A stretch of 64,000 bases of DNA from Glandiceps talaboti (Eukaryota; Hemichordata; Enteropneusta; Spengelidae), in the NCBI RefSeq assembly GCF_964340395.1, contig NC_135557.1, forward strand, positions 4,254,216 to 4,318,215, in the 5' to 3' direction. The notes beneath the pieces were generated by a model, which saw nothing but the letters and a program-made list of their open reading frames with translations, did not search any database and was not told the DNA's origin. Positions 12,515 through 53,170 of the stretch are shown here, one piece after another. The position numbers were made by a program, and so were the translations under genes. The first letter of the stretch is position 1. Each line of letters opens with the position of its first letter.

Positions 12515-13397
12515 CCTGAGGATGACAGCAATTTCGCAATGTTGTCTTTGTTTACTTTGTTTGTTTACCTTTTCTTTTCATTTTACATTAATATCTATTT
12601 TTTTCATAACAGGAGACTCATTTCCTGTATATGACAATCAAAGGGATTCAATTCTCATACTGAGGTCAAAATCCCCCCAATAGTTTATCACACTATTCCC
12701 CCTTTTATTATTGTGAGACCAGCTCCTCTCCTTCCACCCCAACTAACTATTGATTAACTCTGTGGTTGTCTGTAGCTGACTGACATATTCTGATATTATG
12801 GTCCGACGGTGGCAGTTGGTTGGATGTGGTAGTAGTGGGGATTTTAAACGATGGCATGGCAACAATGATATGCCAAAATCATAAAATAATGCAAACTTAG
12901 ATGACTCTGAGTCAAAGTAAAATATGACCCCCCGCTCCCTTTATTCCGTTTTCCAAAATATCATGGACCTCCCCGAAAACCGATTTATAAAAAGTGACCC
13001 CCCTCATTCCCAGCCCCGACCCCCCCTCCCCCTCCCCCTTGTACTTACTGAAGGCTCCTTATTTCCCAATATTTTTCTTCTTCATTCAGCCGGAACATAA
13101 CCATGATCTAAATGTTTGTCACAGTTTGTCTAGCGACTCGTAGTGAAAAGGCCCCTTGGCCACTTTTGCATTTTATCCTTAGTGCACTTATTCCCATCAG
13201 TGTAAAACATGTCTCACTATCAACAATGAATATTTCTAAGCCTCCCATTCGACATTGGCCAATAATAAAGATACGCTATATAGGCACAATATCAAATTGA
13301 TTTTCCTCAGAATCGCAAGTAATAAATTGTAGGTGATGTAAAATCGTGAAATTATTCTCCAGAACTCATATTTTATCAGGAAATTTCCTGAAGTGAC

Positions 13398-13580
<183 letters not shown>

Positions 13581-14142
13581 GAGGAGCTTGTGATTAACTG
13601 TCGCTCCTGTATGAAGCTAAAATGTTTTGCATGTCCACTTCCTCTCCTCATTTCTCAAGTAACCCCTCTTTTGTGTGTGTAATTTCGTTTGACCCCCCCC
13701 CCCCATCCCCCCGACTAACGAGGTCATAATCTCGGCGGCTCCATTATGTCATCGTTGTTAAACTACGCCAGACTACCGCGACAACATTATTAGAACACGA
13801 CAGCGGAAGACCTACTTATTGTTAGCGAGAAAACTGCTATTATCGGTGGACGAACACGTAATTACGTGTACACGGTATACGTGCAAAGAATTACCTTTCC
13901 TGTTAGCTACAATACCGTGATGTGACATACAGTCTCGTGATCTGGGAAACCCAATGGTAGAACATCGCAAAGGTCTTACACGGTTCTTGTGTAGAAATTG
14001 GGAAAGTTTTAAATTAAAAAAAGACCCGGAAATGTATTCACCTGCTCTCGAATGTTGCGGGTATACTAACCTGGGCCTATAGGGAAATGATACACATCGC
14101 AACAGTTTAGGTGGATTCCCGAGTAGTTAGTAACCGGAAACT

Positions 14143-14165
14143 GGGGGGGGGGGGGGGGGGGGGGG
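14143..14165. repeat. Poly-G homopolymer
   Basis: A run of over 20 G; length is likely uncertain in the assembly. Confidence 0.9.
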
Positions 14166-14618
14166 TATTCACAAACGAGGTGAAAATGCATCGGTTTCTA
14201 GAAAAGAAGAAACATTTCTTATTCTTTAAAAAAATAAAACAAAACAATAAGACCATGAAAACGTGTAATTACTAGCAGAATTAGTCTGTGTGCATTGTTC
14301 ACTTTTTTACATATTAGACTCTAGAGGTTCTTCATCACAGATATTTTGGGTATTTAGGGTGCACATTTCGAGGTTATTTTCTACTCCAAGATGTACTACT
14401 TTTGAATTAAACTGAATACATTGGCCGACGAATTGTGATTGATAGTTTAACTTGAAATGACAAAATAAAGTAAATTTGTTCCATACTTCTAAAGGAGCAT
14501 TATGGGTACTAGAAATAAAATCAATCACTAATTTGGTACAAAGCAAGTATTCTCACTCACTCTGGTACGCCACGCACGCACTCACGCCCCACCACACGCT
14601 TGATCTCTCTCTTGCGAG

Positions 14619-14622
<4 letters not shown>

Positions 14623-14653
<31 letters not shown>
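14623..14653. repeat. (CA)n microsatellite
   Basis: Pure CA dinucleotides followed by CATA. Confidence 0.9.
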
Positions 14654-14656
<3 letters not shown>

Positions 14657-15071
14657 TACACATATATATGATAGGCACACGCATGAACATGCACACACGT
14701 ATTGTAATAACAACAACGGCAACGAGGTATTTATCTTAATTTGATATATTTTTTGGTTTATTGAGAACTCTATGTGGATATCAACAAAGTAAAATAAAGT
14801 CAGTCCAACATCTCGATAACGTGAAATAAGTAAACTAATTCAACCTCGATGTGATTACAATATTTCAGTTTTTCCGTCTTCTCAAATCCTTCGGATTTTT
14901 TCAAGGTTTCACCTCCAGTTTCCAGGTGTTAAGGATTTGTACATTATCAACTTTTACGATGTATTAACAGACCCAGTAACCTGACTGGTATCTCCCAACT
15001 GATTTACTCTTATAAGAATCAGATTAAATTACACTTGGTATAACCAGTTTGACAGTTCGCCAAGTGCACCA

Positions 15072-15240
15072 TCACGTGATAAGTGGTAGGGACACTGAAG
15101 GGGAATCCCCGGTTGACACCTGACCATTACTCTAATAGTACCTATGGTACGGGTCCCATGATTGGTTCATACCCCTTTGTTATTGTAATCAGCCTGGACA
15201 TTTCGTATATAAAGACGTGTCTCGTTACTCAAATCAAATT
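15072..15240 (+). promoter_or_regulatory. Bcl-3 core promoter: kappaB palindrome, E-box, CCAAT box, TATA box
   Basis: Seen in order: TCACGTGA palindromic E-box at 15,072-15,079; GGGGAATCCCC at 15,100-15,110, a perfect 11-bp kappaB palindrome; GATTGG (inverted CCAAT) at 15,160-15,165; TATATAAAG at 15,206-15,214. Initiation would be expected near 15,236-15,242, leaving a 5' UTR of about 100 bp before the ATG at 15,338. The palindromic kappaB form is the type favoured by p50/p52 homodimers, the partners of Bcl-3, which suggests NF-kappaB-driven autoregulation (inference). Confidence 0.75.
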
Positions 15241-15337
15241 ATTACTTAGCTAGGCAGTCTAAAACATAACGCTTTAATTGTGACAAGTTAAGTCGACGTA
15301 AAAAGTTCGTAATAGTTCAGATAGCAGATAGGTCATA

Positions 15338-29770
<14,433 letters not shown>

Positions 29771-30212
29771 ATATATTATCATTACATACAAATTTGATGT
29801 CTGTGGACTGAAATAGTTCATCCATTGTTTAAGCCACATCAAGAATCTACGTGTCAGAATTGACCAAGATTCACAACTTGGCACAAACTGTGCTCGTTAA
29901 AGGCCAGGGATTCAGTCCCTGGTAACAAGTTTTGGCATTATAGTGCATTGCATCAGCGGACTCATCGACATACGTACAGATAACATTATTCACAGAATCA
30001 TTGCAATGTGTTGTTCTTGAAAACCTTTTACCTAAAATTGTTAGACAAGAGCTAACTTTTAATTCCAATCTGACCTGGGCCTTTCTATCATCTCATTTGT
30101 CAGACTTTTACTGGATGCCTGTCAGTGACTTATTTTAAATATTACATTATACTGCGAGCATGACTTTGAATGCGATACAGGAATAACAAATTATTTCTGT
30201 GTATCTGCAGTA

Positions 30213-30218
30213 AATAAA
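30213..30218 (+). terminator. Candidate BCL3 polyadenylation signal
   Basis: AATAAA in TAAATAAATA about 445 bp after the stop. Another AATAAA lies near 30,801. Confidence 0.5.
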
Positions 30219-30864
30219 TACAAATATGACTTATTGTATTTTTTACTTTGTTGAAGTTCCTTTGCATACTTTCGATGACGATTACAGCATGTTTTGATGA
30301 CGATTACAGCATGTTTTGATGACGTTTGCTATTTAATCAAATGAATATTTGTGATTTTTATCACAGCTCCTTGGTGTTATAACCATGGTAACAGAACATA
30401 TACGTCTAGGCAGTTTATGCTTATCCCATTATCATATCACGTGACATCCTGCATACAATGGTTTATGTATCTAAATTTAGGGTTGAAAATAGAAATGAAG
30501 ACTTGAATGTAGAAAAAAAGTAATATATTCAAGAAAAACGTTACTTAGCTAAATGATCCTTTTAATAGAGTATCTACTTTGAACTGAAGGAGTTATATAT
30601 GAATCATAACGTTAACCCGTAAATAAACACGGGTCAAAGGTCAACTAATTTACAAATGGCAATGTGTGGGGTCAAACTTATATTATTTTGCCAAGATATA
30701 GCGCATTTATTTTTTTTCAAATACAGTACACGGACAGAGGACTTGATGTCATTATTTGAATACTGAATGTAACTCATTTTTGTGAGTATTAAATATTGAA
30801 ATAAAACTATTTTTATAGAATATAGTAAAGTTTTTAAAGATTGTTATTATGCTATTCATAACGG

Positions 30865-31715
30865 TGAATTCGGTAGACTAGTCTGTAGGTATGTTTTTGT
30901 TATGGCGCCCTCACACATCGTGAGATAAGAGTGAGTTTGGTAGACTGGAGGTACGTTGAGTTATGGCGCCCTCACACATCGTGAGCTAAGAGTGAGTTTG
31001 GTAGACTGAAGGTACGTTGAGTTATGGCGCCCTCACACATCGTGAGCTAAGAGTGAGTTTGGTAGACTGAAGGTACGTTGAGTTATGGCACCCTCACACA
31101 TCGTGAGCTAAGAGTGAGTTTGGTAGACCGTGAGGCATGACCGTAAGGTACGTTTGTGTTATGACGCCCTCACACATCTTGAGCTAAGACTCTGTAAGAG
31201 TGAGTTTGGTAGACTGAAGGTACGTTGAGTTATGGCGCCCTCACACATCATTAGCTGAGAGTTTGGTAGACTGTAAGGTACGTTTGTGTTATGGCGCCCT
31301 CACACATTGTTAGCTGAGAGTTTGGTAGACTGTAAGGTACGTTTGTGTTATGGCGCCCTCACACATTGTTAGCTGAGAGTTTGGTAGACTGTAAGGTACG
31401 TTTGTGTTATGGCGCCCTCACACATTGTTAGCTGAGAGTTTGGTAGACTGTAAGGTACGTTTGTGTTATGGCGCCCTCACACATTGTTAGCTGAGAGTTT
31501 GGGAGACTGTAAGGTACGTTGAGTTATGGCGCCCTCACACATCATTAGCTGAGAGTTTGGGAGACTGTAAGCATGGTAAGGTACGTTTGTGTTATGGCGC
31601 CCTCACACATCGTTAGCTGAGAGTTTGGTAGACTGTAAGGTATGTTGTGTTATGGCAACCTCACACTTTGTGAGCTAAGAGTGAGTTTGGTAGACTATTC
31701 CTTAAAGGTAGGTTG
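30865..31715. repeat. ~59-bp minisatellite, about 14 copies
   Basis: Units carry GTTATGGCGCCCTCACACAT and GAGTTTGGTAGACTG. Early units differ from later ones (GTGAGCTAAGAGT versus TTAGCTGAGA), so the array has at least two sub-families. Confidence 0.93.
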
Positions 31716-31742
31716 TGTCACGGCATCATCACACATCGGCCA

Positions 31743-31830
31743 AGGCCTTAGCCAGACTCTCGTTGTTAGGGACTTCACCTCTCGCTAGGGATATGAAGCC
31801 CCCAACAAAGAGAGTCTGGGTAACCAAGCC
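31743..31830. repeat. Imperfect hairpin, ~36-bp arms
   Basis: The left arm (AGCCAGACTCTCGTTGTTAG, then GGACTTCA) pairs with the right arm (TGAAG...CAACAAAGAGAGTCTGG). The loop is about 16 bp. Possibly a foldback remnant or a degraded MITE. Confidence 0.6.
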
Positions 31831-32243
31831 ATAACTGATAGCAGAGCATGAATGTTGTATCTGTCATATCTTATATTAGAATATAATGTTGTATCATGGA
31901 GGTAGAAACACATGCATAAGTGTCTAGATGGTCCAAGTGAAAAACCTACACTTAGGGAGCCTTCATTAATTACAAGAGGGGGGGGGGGAGTAAGCAGGCT
32001 CGGGCTGTTGCATAATATGTGACCCTCCTCCGATTCCGTCATGCTAAAAAGTGGCCCTCTCTCAACGTTCTTTAAAGCATGACTCTCTCCACCTGAGTTT
32101 AAATGCTGTCAGAAATTGGAAATGACACAAGTCTAATTATTGGTAAGGTTTTAATCCCAAGGCTGCTGACTATGCTGAAAGCTCTCAATGATTAGATTGG
32201 CACACCAAGGTCATGACCTCCACAACATTATCACTAGTATCTT

Positions 32244-32325
32244 ACCAAACTGTCCACATTTTACATCTGTGAGATCCACTCCTCTCCAACTCTCCACATT
32301 TTACATCTGTGAGATCCACTCCTCT
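32244..32325. repeat. ~38-bp direct duplication
   Basis: CACATTTTACATCTGTGAGA plus TCCACTCCTCTCC occurs twice in tandem. Confidence 0.85.
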
Positions 32326-33116
32326 CCTCACACCACAACTGACAATTCATTGGTAGACAATGGACCACATTTTAGACCAGGCAAAATAATTACTAATGTA
32401 TAGTAAACACAAACCTAATTTTAGACCAAAGGGCTAGAAACCCCGCCCCCCCCCCCCAAAGGGCAGCACATATATGTACAGTGAAATGGGGTTTATACCA
32501 CCCTCCCAATGGGGATTATACCCTTACACATTGAACACAATTGTCAGATTAATTTGTACACCACATTGACAATGGAAAGGTTTGAACAAAGACATCATAG
32601 TTATATTATTTCATTAACTTTATTTTTAATGTTGTAATATGACATAAAATAGAGAACATGTACTCCAGACGGTTGCCTCTAGAATACTGAGTCAAATTCA
32701 AAAAAAGGCTAAAATATGTTCACAGTCATTTATATTCAACAGCATGTAGTCATGGCAACAAAGAAATACATGGATAAAACAACTGGGTATAGAAGAATAA
32801 AGAGAAGTGATATGAATAACAGTGCCCTCTAAGTCAATTTGACATGCCATTGATGACAAGCGATATGAATAACAGCGCCCTCTAAGTCAATTTGATGTGC
32901 TATCGATGAGCATCCTCTAATTATCATTTACAAACAAACATGTACACAATAACATCTTTTTCAGTCAATTTGCAAATAGTACCCAAGAATGAAGCACATC
33001 AAAGATCAACCTGATCTTGTGTAGTGAATATGTCGTGATTTATTTATTTACCACTATATACTTCATTTATTGTCATTCATTTTTTGATTTGGTTATTTTG
33101 AGAATGTCTTCTTCTA

Positions 33117-33306
33117 ACATCTGACACAATAGCATAGCATAGCATAGCATAGCATAGCATAGCATAGCATAGCATACAGTTCACATTCAAATCCCATGTG
33201 TTTTGAGTAATGAGAATGAGTCTCATACCGAAAGTTATGGGTACAGTACTTTAGAATGGTGTGTTTGAAATTTGAACATGAATTTCTATGCTATTGTGTC
33301 AGATGT
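33117..33306. repeat. Inverted repeat enclosing (AGCAT)n
   Basis: ACATCTGACACAATAGCATA (33,117) recurs inverted at 33,286-33,306. Inner sequences near TTCACATTCAAAT and ATTTGAACATGAA also pair. A pentanucleotide (AGCAT)n occupies 33,130-33,174. It lies in the presumed 3' region of the selenoprotein gene. Confidence 0.65.
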
Positions 33307-33308
33307 AG

Positions 33309-33409
33309 GTACAAGCACAGACACTCAAATCAATATGTATTGTATGTATCTAATTTACATACATATTTTTTTAAAAATCATACACATTGATTCGAGTGCC
33401 TGTGGGTAC
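33309..33409. repeat. 101-bp hairpin (inverted repeat)
   Basis: GACACTCAAATCAATATGTA on the left pairs with TACACATTGATTCGAGTG on the right, and an inner ATACAT/ATGTAT stem extends it. It directly abuts the preceding inverted repeat. Confidence 0.65.
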
Positions 33410-33796
33410 AAGGCACTCATGGAACAACAAAAGAACAAACAACAATAAATGTAGTAAACAGAGGTAAATAACGACATTGCTCTGTATTCCTTTCATCAGA
33501 TTTACATCAGATTGATATTAAAGATATTCCTTTGAGTATATTGATTAACAGTAAAAGAACTAATGACTATAACTCTGATGTAAATTGAACACCAACAATA
33601 TCAAACTTAATAATTTAGAAATGTAAAATACAAATTACAACAGATAAGGCAAAACAAACACTGTGATGCAAAGGTTAGTACAGAGTTCTGTAGTTTTGAC
33701 AGACTGGCTTTTGAGATGAAAGAACTCATTTAGGAAAGGATAGATAGAATAGTAGGACAGGAGGACTTAAAGAACATCACCAAGGAGGACTTATAT

Positions 33797-34065
33797 GATG
33801 TATCAATACACAGTAGGTGAGTGTTTATATAAGGTATATCAGTAGGTCTTTGTATCAATACACAGTAGGTGAGTGTTTATATAAGGTATATCAGTAGGTC
33901 TTTGTATCAATACACAGTAGGTGAGTGTTTATATAAGGTATATCAGTAGGTCTTTGTATCAATACACAGTAGGTGAGTATTTATATAAGGTACATCAGTA
34001 GGTTTTTGTATCAATACACAGTAGGTGAGTGTTTATATAAGGTATATCAGTAGGTCTTCGTAGTA
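33797..34065. repeat. 52-bp tandem repeat, 5 copies
   Basis: Unit includes GTATCAATACACAGTAGGTG and TATATAAGGTATATCAG, with at most three substitutions per copy. Confidence 0.93.
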
Positions 34066-34378
34066 ATTTTTGATGTGATACACACGTTCATAAAATATCC
34101 AAGATGTCTGCCTGAATCGTACAACTCTTCAAAACTCTATACTAACCTGTAATCACTAGTGACTCAAGAAAGGCATAGTTATTAAGACACCATTGGTCTA
34201 ATAATACAGTGGAAAATGAAAGCCAACATTTCAAAAAGATTTAAAAGACAACACATTTAGAGATCAAAATTTATGATTTTGTCAGTCTTACTTTTGGGGA
34301 CAAGGTTGAACATTCAACAAAGAAATTTGGGATATACAATGTGATTTTGATAAACTTTAAGTCAATATGGCCAATCAG

Positions 34379-34506
34379 AATGACTCTCATTACTTATATC
34401 ACTATGGTTTAACCAATCAGAATGACTCTCACTAATTACATCACTATGGTTTAACCAATCAGAATGACTCTCATTACTTATATCACTATGATTTAACCAA
34501 TCAGAT
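34379..34506. repeat. 42-bp tandem repeat, 3 copies
   Basis: Unit includes AACCAATCAGAATGACTCTC and TATATCACTATG. Confidence 0.9.
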
Positions 34507-34700
34507 TCATTCTACATATTACTAGTTTGTTAGTTTGCAGTTTGTTTCAGCCAACCCTCTTGGTCAATTTAACCACTTCAAGAGTTAGCATCATAGAGAC
34601 TTTGACAAATATTTCATACACAGACACAAAATGCGTGTCTCTAAGGAGGTCATTGGTGAACTGTATTTTATTATCTCATATCACCGATGCCAAGTGAAAA

Positions 34701-35016
34701 CAGGGTTCATACACTTAAAGCCAAGTGAAATTCTAGGATTTGCCACAAAATTTTCATCAGTTTTTCAGGAATGGTCAGATCAACTTTAGTCATTTTCCAG
34801 GAGTGTTGAACAGTTAAATACATGAAAAAAATGTTGCAAAACATTTTTAAAATGATTGAAACTTTATGACAGTAATGATAATTGCTGAGTCAATAAGTTT
34901 TCCAGGAATTTCTAGTTATTCATATTTTCCCAAGACTTTCCAGGGTCTTTAGAAATTCCAAGACTTTCCAGGGGTCCTTAGAAATTCCAAGACTTTCAAA
35001 GAGCGTATGAACCCTG
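34701..35016. mobile_element. MITE with CAGGGTTCATAC terminal inverted repeats
   Basis: 316-bp element with perfect 12-bp ends (CAGGGTTCATAC...GTATGAACCCTG). The left end abuts GAAAA and the right end is followed by GAAAA, a possible 5-bp target duplication or the rest of a longer decayed one. Internal TTCCAAGACTTTCCAGG is repeated. The CAGGG start is reminiscent of hAT ends, but this is not decisive. It lies just past the selenoprotein S stop codon on the gene's 3' side. Confidence 0.7.
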
Positions 35017-35149
35017 GAAAATATCTCCATTTTCACATGCATTCTATGTCTGTTAAAGACCTTCATATTTTACAAAGTCAACTGCAAGTTACAATAAAAA
35101 GATAGTGTACACACTGCTAATACACATTTCCATAGGTCTCCTCTCAAAT

Positions 35150-35450
35150 TCATTTGGGGTACGAGTGTCATGTTGTGGGGAGAGGTTGTCACAAGGGTGG
35201 GGGGAGGTAGGGTTTGTGACATTTGGAATAATGGGTGTTATGTTGGGGTAGTGGGTGTCACATGGGAGTAGTGGGTGTCATGTCAGGGTAGTTGGTGTCA
35301 CACTAATTTTAGTGAGTGTCATGCCAGGTATACTGCATGTCATGTCAGAGGGGTAAAGGTGTCAAGTCACAGATACTAAGTATCATGTCATGTCATGTCA
35401 TGTTATGTCATGTTAGGGGTAGTGATTGTCATTTCAGTGAAGAGAGGAGC
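35150..35450. repeat. Degenerate ~20-bp minisatellite immediately 3' of SELENOS
   Basis: Plus-strand phrases GGGTAGTGGGTGTCATGT recur with drift, ending in a short (ATGTC)n near 35,384-35,412. Confidence 0.7.
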
Positions 35451-35469
35451 CCTACTATAATGTGATTAG

Positions 35470-35475
35470 TTTATT
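35470..35475 (-). terminator. AATAAA 13 nt after the SELENOS stop
   Basis: Minus-strand AATAAA lies so close to the stop that its use would leave no room for a SECIS element. A distal AATAAA at 32,624-32,619 is a better fit for a functional 3' end. Confidence 0.4.
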
Positions 35476-35487
35476 GTGTACACTGTC

Positions 35488-50844
<15,357 letters not shown>

Positions 50845-50929
50845 ATTTATGGATCTAAACTCAGTGGTCTTAGATCTAAATCAACAACACATGAAAACAG
50901 CTGAAATCATAGACGCTGCTTTCGATTGA

Positions 50930-50965
50930 TTTACTTCCGGCTTCCTTGAATACGCTGACGTGTCG
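50930..50965 (-). promoter_or_regulatory. SELENOS proximal promoter: ETS site and UPR-element-like TGACGTG
   Basis: An ETS/GABP-type GCCGGAAGT (minus strand, 50,941-50,933) and TGACGTG (plus strand, 50,956-50,962), the core bound by ATF6/XBP1, lie about 90-115 bp upstream of the start codon. There is no TATA box. Mammalian SELENOS is ER-stress induced, so the second site is a plausible UPR input. Confidence 0.5.
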
Positions 50966-51044
50966 TAATTTCTCGTGACCTGGTGCGAGATCTCGTTTGA
51001 AAGGGTCATCGTTATATGTGGAAGCAATCTAGCTTTGGCAAGTA

Positions 51045-51530
51045 ACAACAAACTTCATGTTTATTCAAAAATTAAGTCAACTTTTCAACGTGAAAAATAT
51101 TTATCTGTTGTTAGAAACACTTTTGATAGAATAGCTGTTACAAAATTATGGATTTCAAACCATAATATTGCCAATTGAAACTGGCCGTTACAAGAACCGT
51201 TGAAACGAAACAGAGATTATGCACCTTGTGTAGTTCGAGTATTGGAGATGAATTTCACTGTGCATAACTGTGTAAAAATGAAAAAAATTCAGAAGATAAG
51301 AGATGAATACTTGGACATTTTATTTAGTTTATAGTCGCAGTTACTTAAATTTGATAATCACATTTTTTCATTTGTAAATGATACTATAGCAAGTGTCACA
51401 GCTAGATATCTCAGTGATATATTTAATATTTTCAAGACATTGTAAACTAAACATCAGTGTTTCTCTTGGTATATTTCCTCGCCAGTGTCACTTCTTATGT
51501 ACACAGCTTAATAAATAAAGAAGTAAAATA
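51045..51530 (+). mobile_element. LINE 3' end (broken), plus strand
   Basis: Translation in shifting frames gives ...AVTKLWISNHNI then PIETGRYKN, a Cys-containing stretch and KIRDEYL, the C-terminal pattern of many non-LTR retrotransposons (TKLRxSNHxLPIExGRY...). It has AATAAATAAAG near the end and runs directly into (ATGT)n. Only the last ~490 bp survive. The 5' edge lies within about 100 bp of the SELENOS promoter motifs. Confidence 0.7.
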
Positions 51531-51787
51531 ATGTATGTATGTATGTATGTATGTATGTATGTATGTATGTATGTATGTATGTATGTATGTATGTATGTAT
51601 GTATGTATGTATGTATGTATGTATTTATGTATGTATGTATGTATGTATGTATGTATGTATGTGTATGTATGTATGTATGTATGTATGTATGTATGTATGT
51701 ATGTATGTATGTATGTATGTATGTATGTATGTACGTACGTACGTACGTACGTTCGTACGTACGTACGTATGTATGTATGTATGTGGT

Positions 51788-51820
<33 letters not shown>

Positions 51821-51898
51821 ATGTAAGTATGTATGTATGTATGTATGTATGTATGTATGTATGTATGTATGTATGTATGTATGTATGTATGTATGCAT
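51531..51898. repeat. (ATGT)n tract between two convergent LINE tails
   Basis: About 368 bp of ATGT, with an ACGT block near 51,733-51,768 and GT near 51,785-51,804. Confidence 0.97.
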
Positions 51899-51902
51899 GT
51901 AG

Positions 51903-52875
51903 AGTAAAGTAGAGTATATTTTATTTGGCACAGCATTACGTCATACAAGAACATAATTTATGGTGAATGATATACAGATACAATTTAACTACACAACAAT
52001 AAAATATCACTACTAATAATTTCAAAAAAGTTAAACTATAAATTTGACTCTGAGTATTAGCGTTAATGAACTTACCCAGACTGTTGGCAATAAAACCATC
52101 CTTAGTTCTCATTAGTTAATGGAATGCATCAATATTTGTTAGTTTTGATATGGTTTCATCGTAAACTGATAACTGATTGATTCTGGCTTTATTTATTGAA
52201 TGTTTTTTTTACATTCTAGTAAAGCATGAATTTCATTGCCAACAGACTGTATTGCCACACATATTACAAAATCTTTGCTCTGGAGGTACGCTAATGTAAC
52301 TTAATTTTTCAATTGGTAAATTATGTGTTGATATTCTGAATTCGGTGATGCTAATTCTGTGACTGACATTATGCTCTAAGTCTAGATATGGTTCAAATCA
52401 TAGGTTAATTTGAATTTGTTGTAAGTGTGCAATTAATTATTATTTAATTTGTGAAGATTTGGTACCCAAATGTTATTCAGATATGTACCCAAATGTTATT
52501 CAGATATATTTAATTTAGTTTACTTTCAAATGTTTGAACATTTGAATTTGTTGTAAGTGTGCAATTAATTATTATTTAATTTGTGAAGATTTGGTACCCA
52601 AATGTTATTCAGATATGTACCCAAATGTTATTCAGATATATTTAATTTAGTTTACTTTCAAATGTTTGAACATCATTGATGTCATCACCAGCTTTAGTTA
52701 CATGCAATATTTTCTCACTGAAAGTTGACCATATATTAAATTTGCTAATTTTTTCTGTGATGAAAGCATAGTGAACTAGTTGATCACAATCTTTACTTTT
52801 TATTCTTTTCCAGAATTTTAACTCTTGAACACAAACTTTTACAATAACTGGATAAACTGATTTATAGTTCCATAT
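51903..52875 (-). mobile_element. LINE 3' end (broken), minus strand
   Basis: The minus strand reads ...FRISTHNLPIEKLSYIS followed by PPEQRFCNMCGN, homologous to the C-terminal region of the plus-strand copy. Near its end is AATAAA (51,925-51,920), then ACATGCATACATAC leading into the shared tetranucleotide tract. It has several stops and an internal ~131-bp duplication. Confidence 0.68.
52409..52673. repeat. ~131-bp direct tandem duplication inside the minus-strand LINE
   Basis: TTTGAATTTGTTGTAAGTGT...GTTTACTTTCAAATGTTTGA occurs twice with almost no differences; each copy itself contains a doubled ACCCAAATGTTATTCAGATA. Near-identity indicates a recent event. Confidence 0.92.
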
Positions 52876-52881
52876 GCATTT

Positions 52882-53100
52882 CTATGTATGTATGTATGTA
52901 TGTATGTATGTATGTATGTATGTATGTATGTATGTATGTATGTATGTATGTATGTATGTATGTATGTATGTATGTATGTATGTATGTATGTGTGTATGTG
53001 TGTATGTATGTGTATGTGTGTGTGTATGTATGTATGTATGTATGTATGTATGTATGTATGTATGTATGTATGTATGTATGTATGTATGCATGCATGTATA

Positions 53101-53131
<31 letters not shown>

Positions 53132-53170
53132 ATGTATGTATGTATGTATGTATGTATGTATGCATGCATA
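52882..53170. repeat. (TATG)n microsatellite
   Basis: About 290 bp with GT and GCAT interruptions, at the 5' side of the minus-strand LINE. Confidence 0.97.

Noticed and set aside
29871-30068. Possible tRNA B-box-like GGGATTCAGTCCC
   Set aside because: It does not match GGTTCGANNCC and no cloverleaf could be built around it.
33361-33420. ATGA followed by an 8-bp stem and CGA on the minus strand as a SECIS candidate
   Set aside because: GAGTGCCT/AGGCACTC pairs through the would-be quartet, helix II is too short and the loop lacks AA; the sequence is better explained as part of the 101-bp inverted repeat.
35290-35335. ATGACACTCACTAAAATTAG hairpin as a SECIS candidate
   Set aside because: Only 5-6 bp of stem with a 2-4-nt loop, about 20 nt between ATGA and TGA; part of a degenerate minisatellite.
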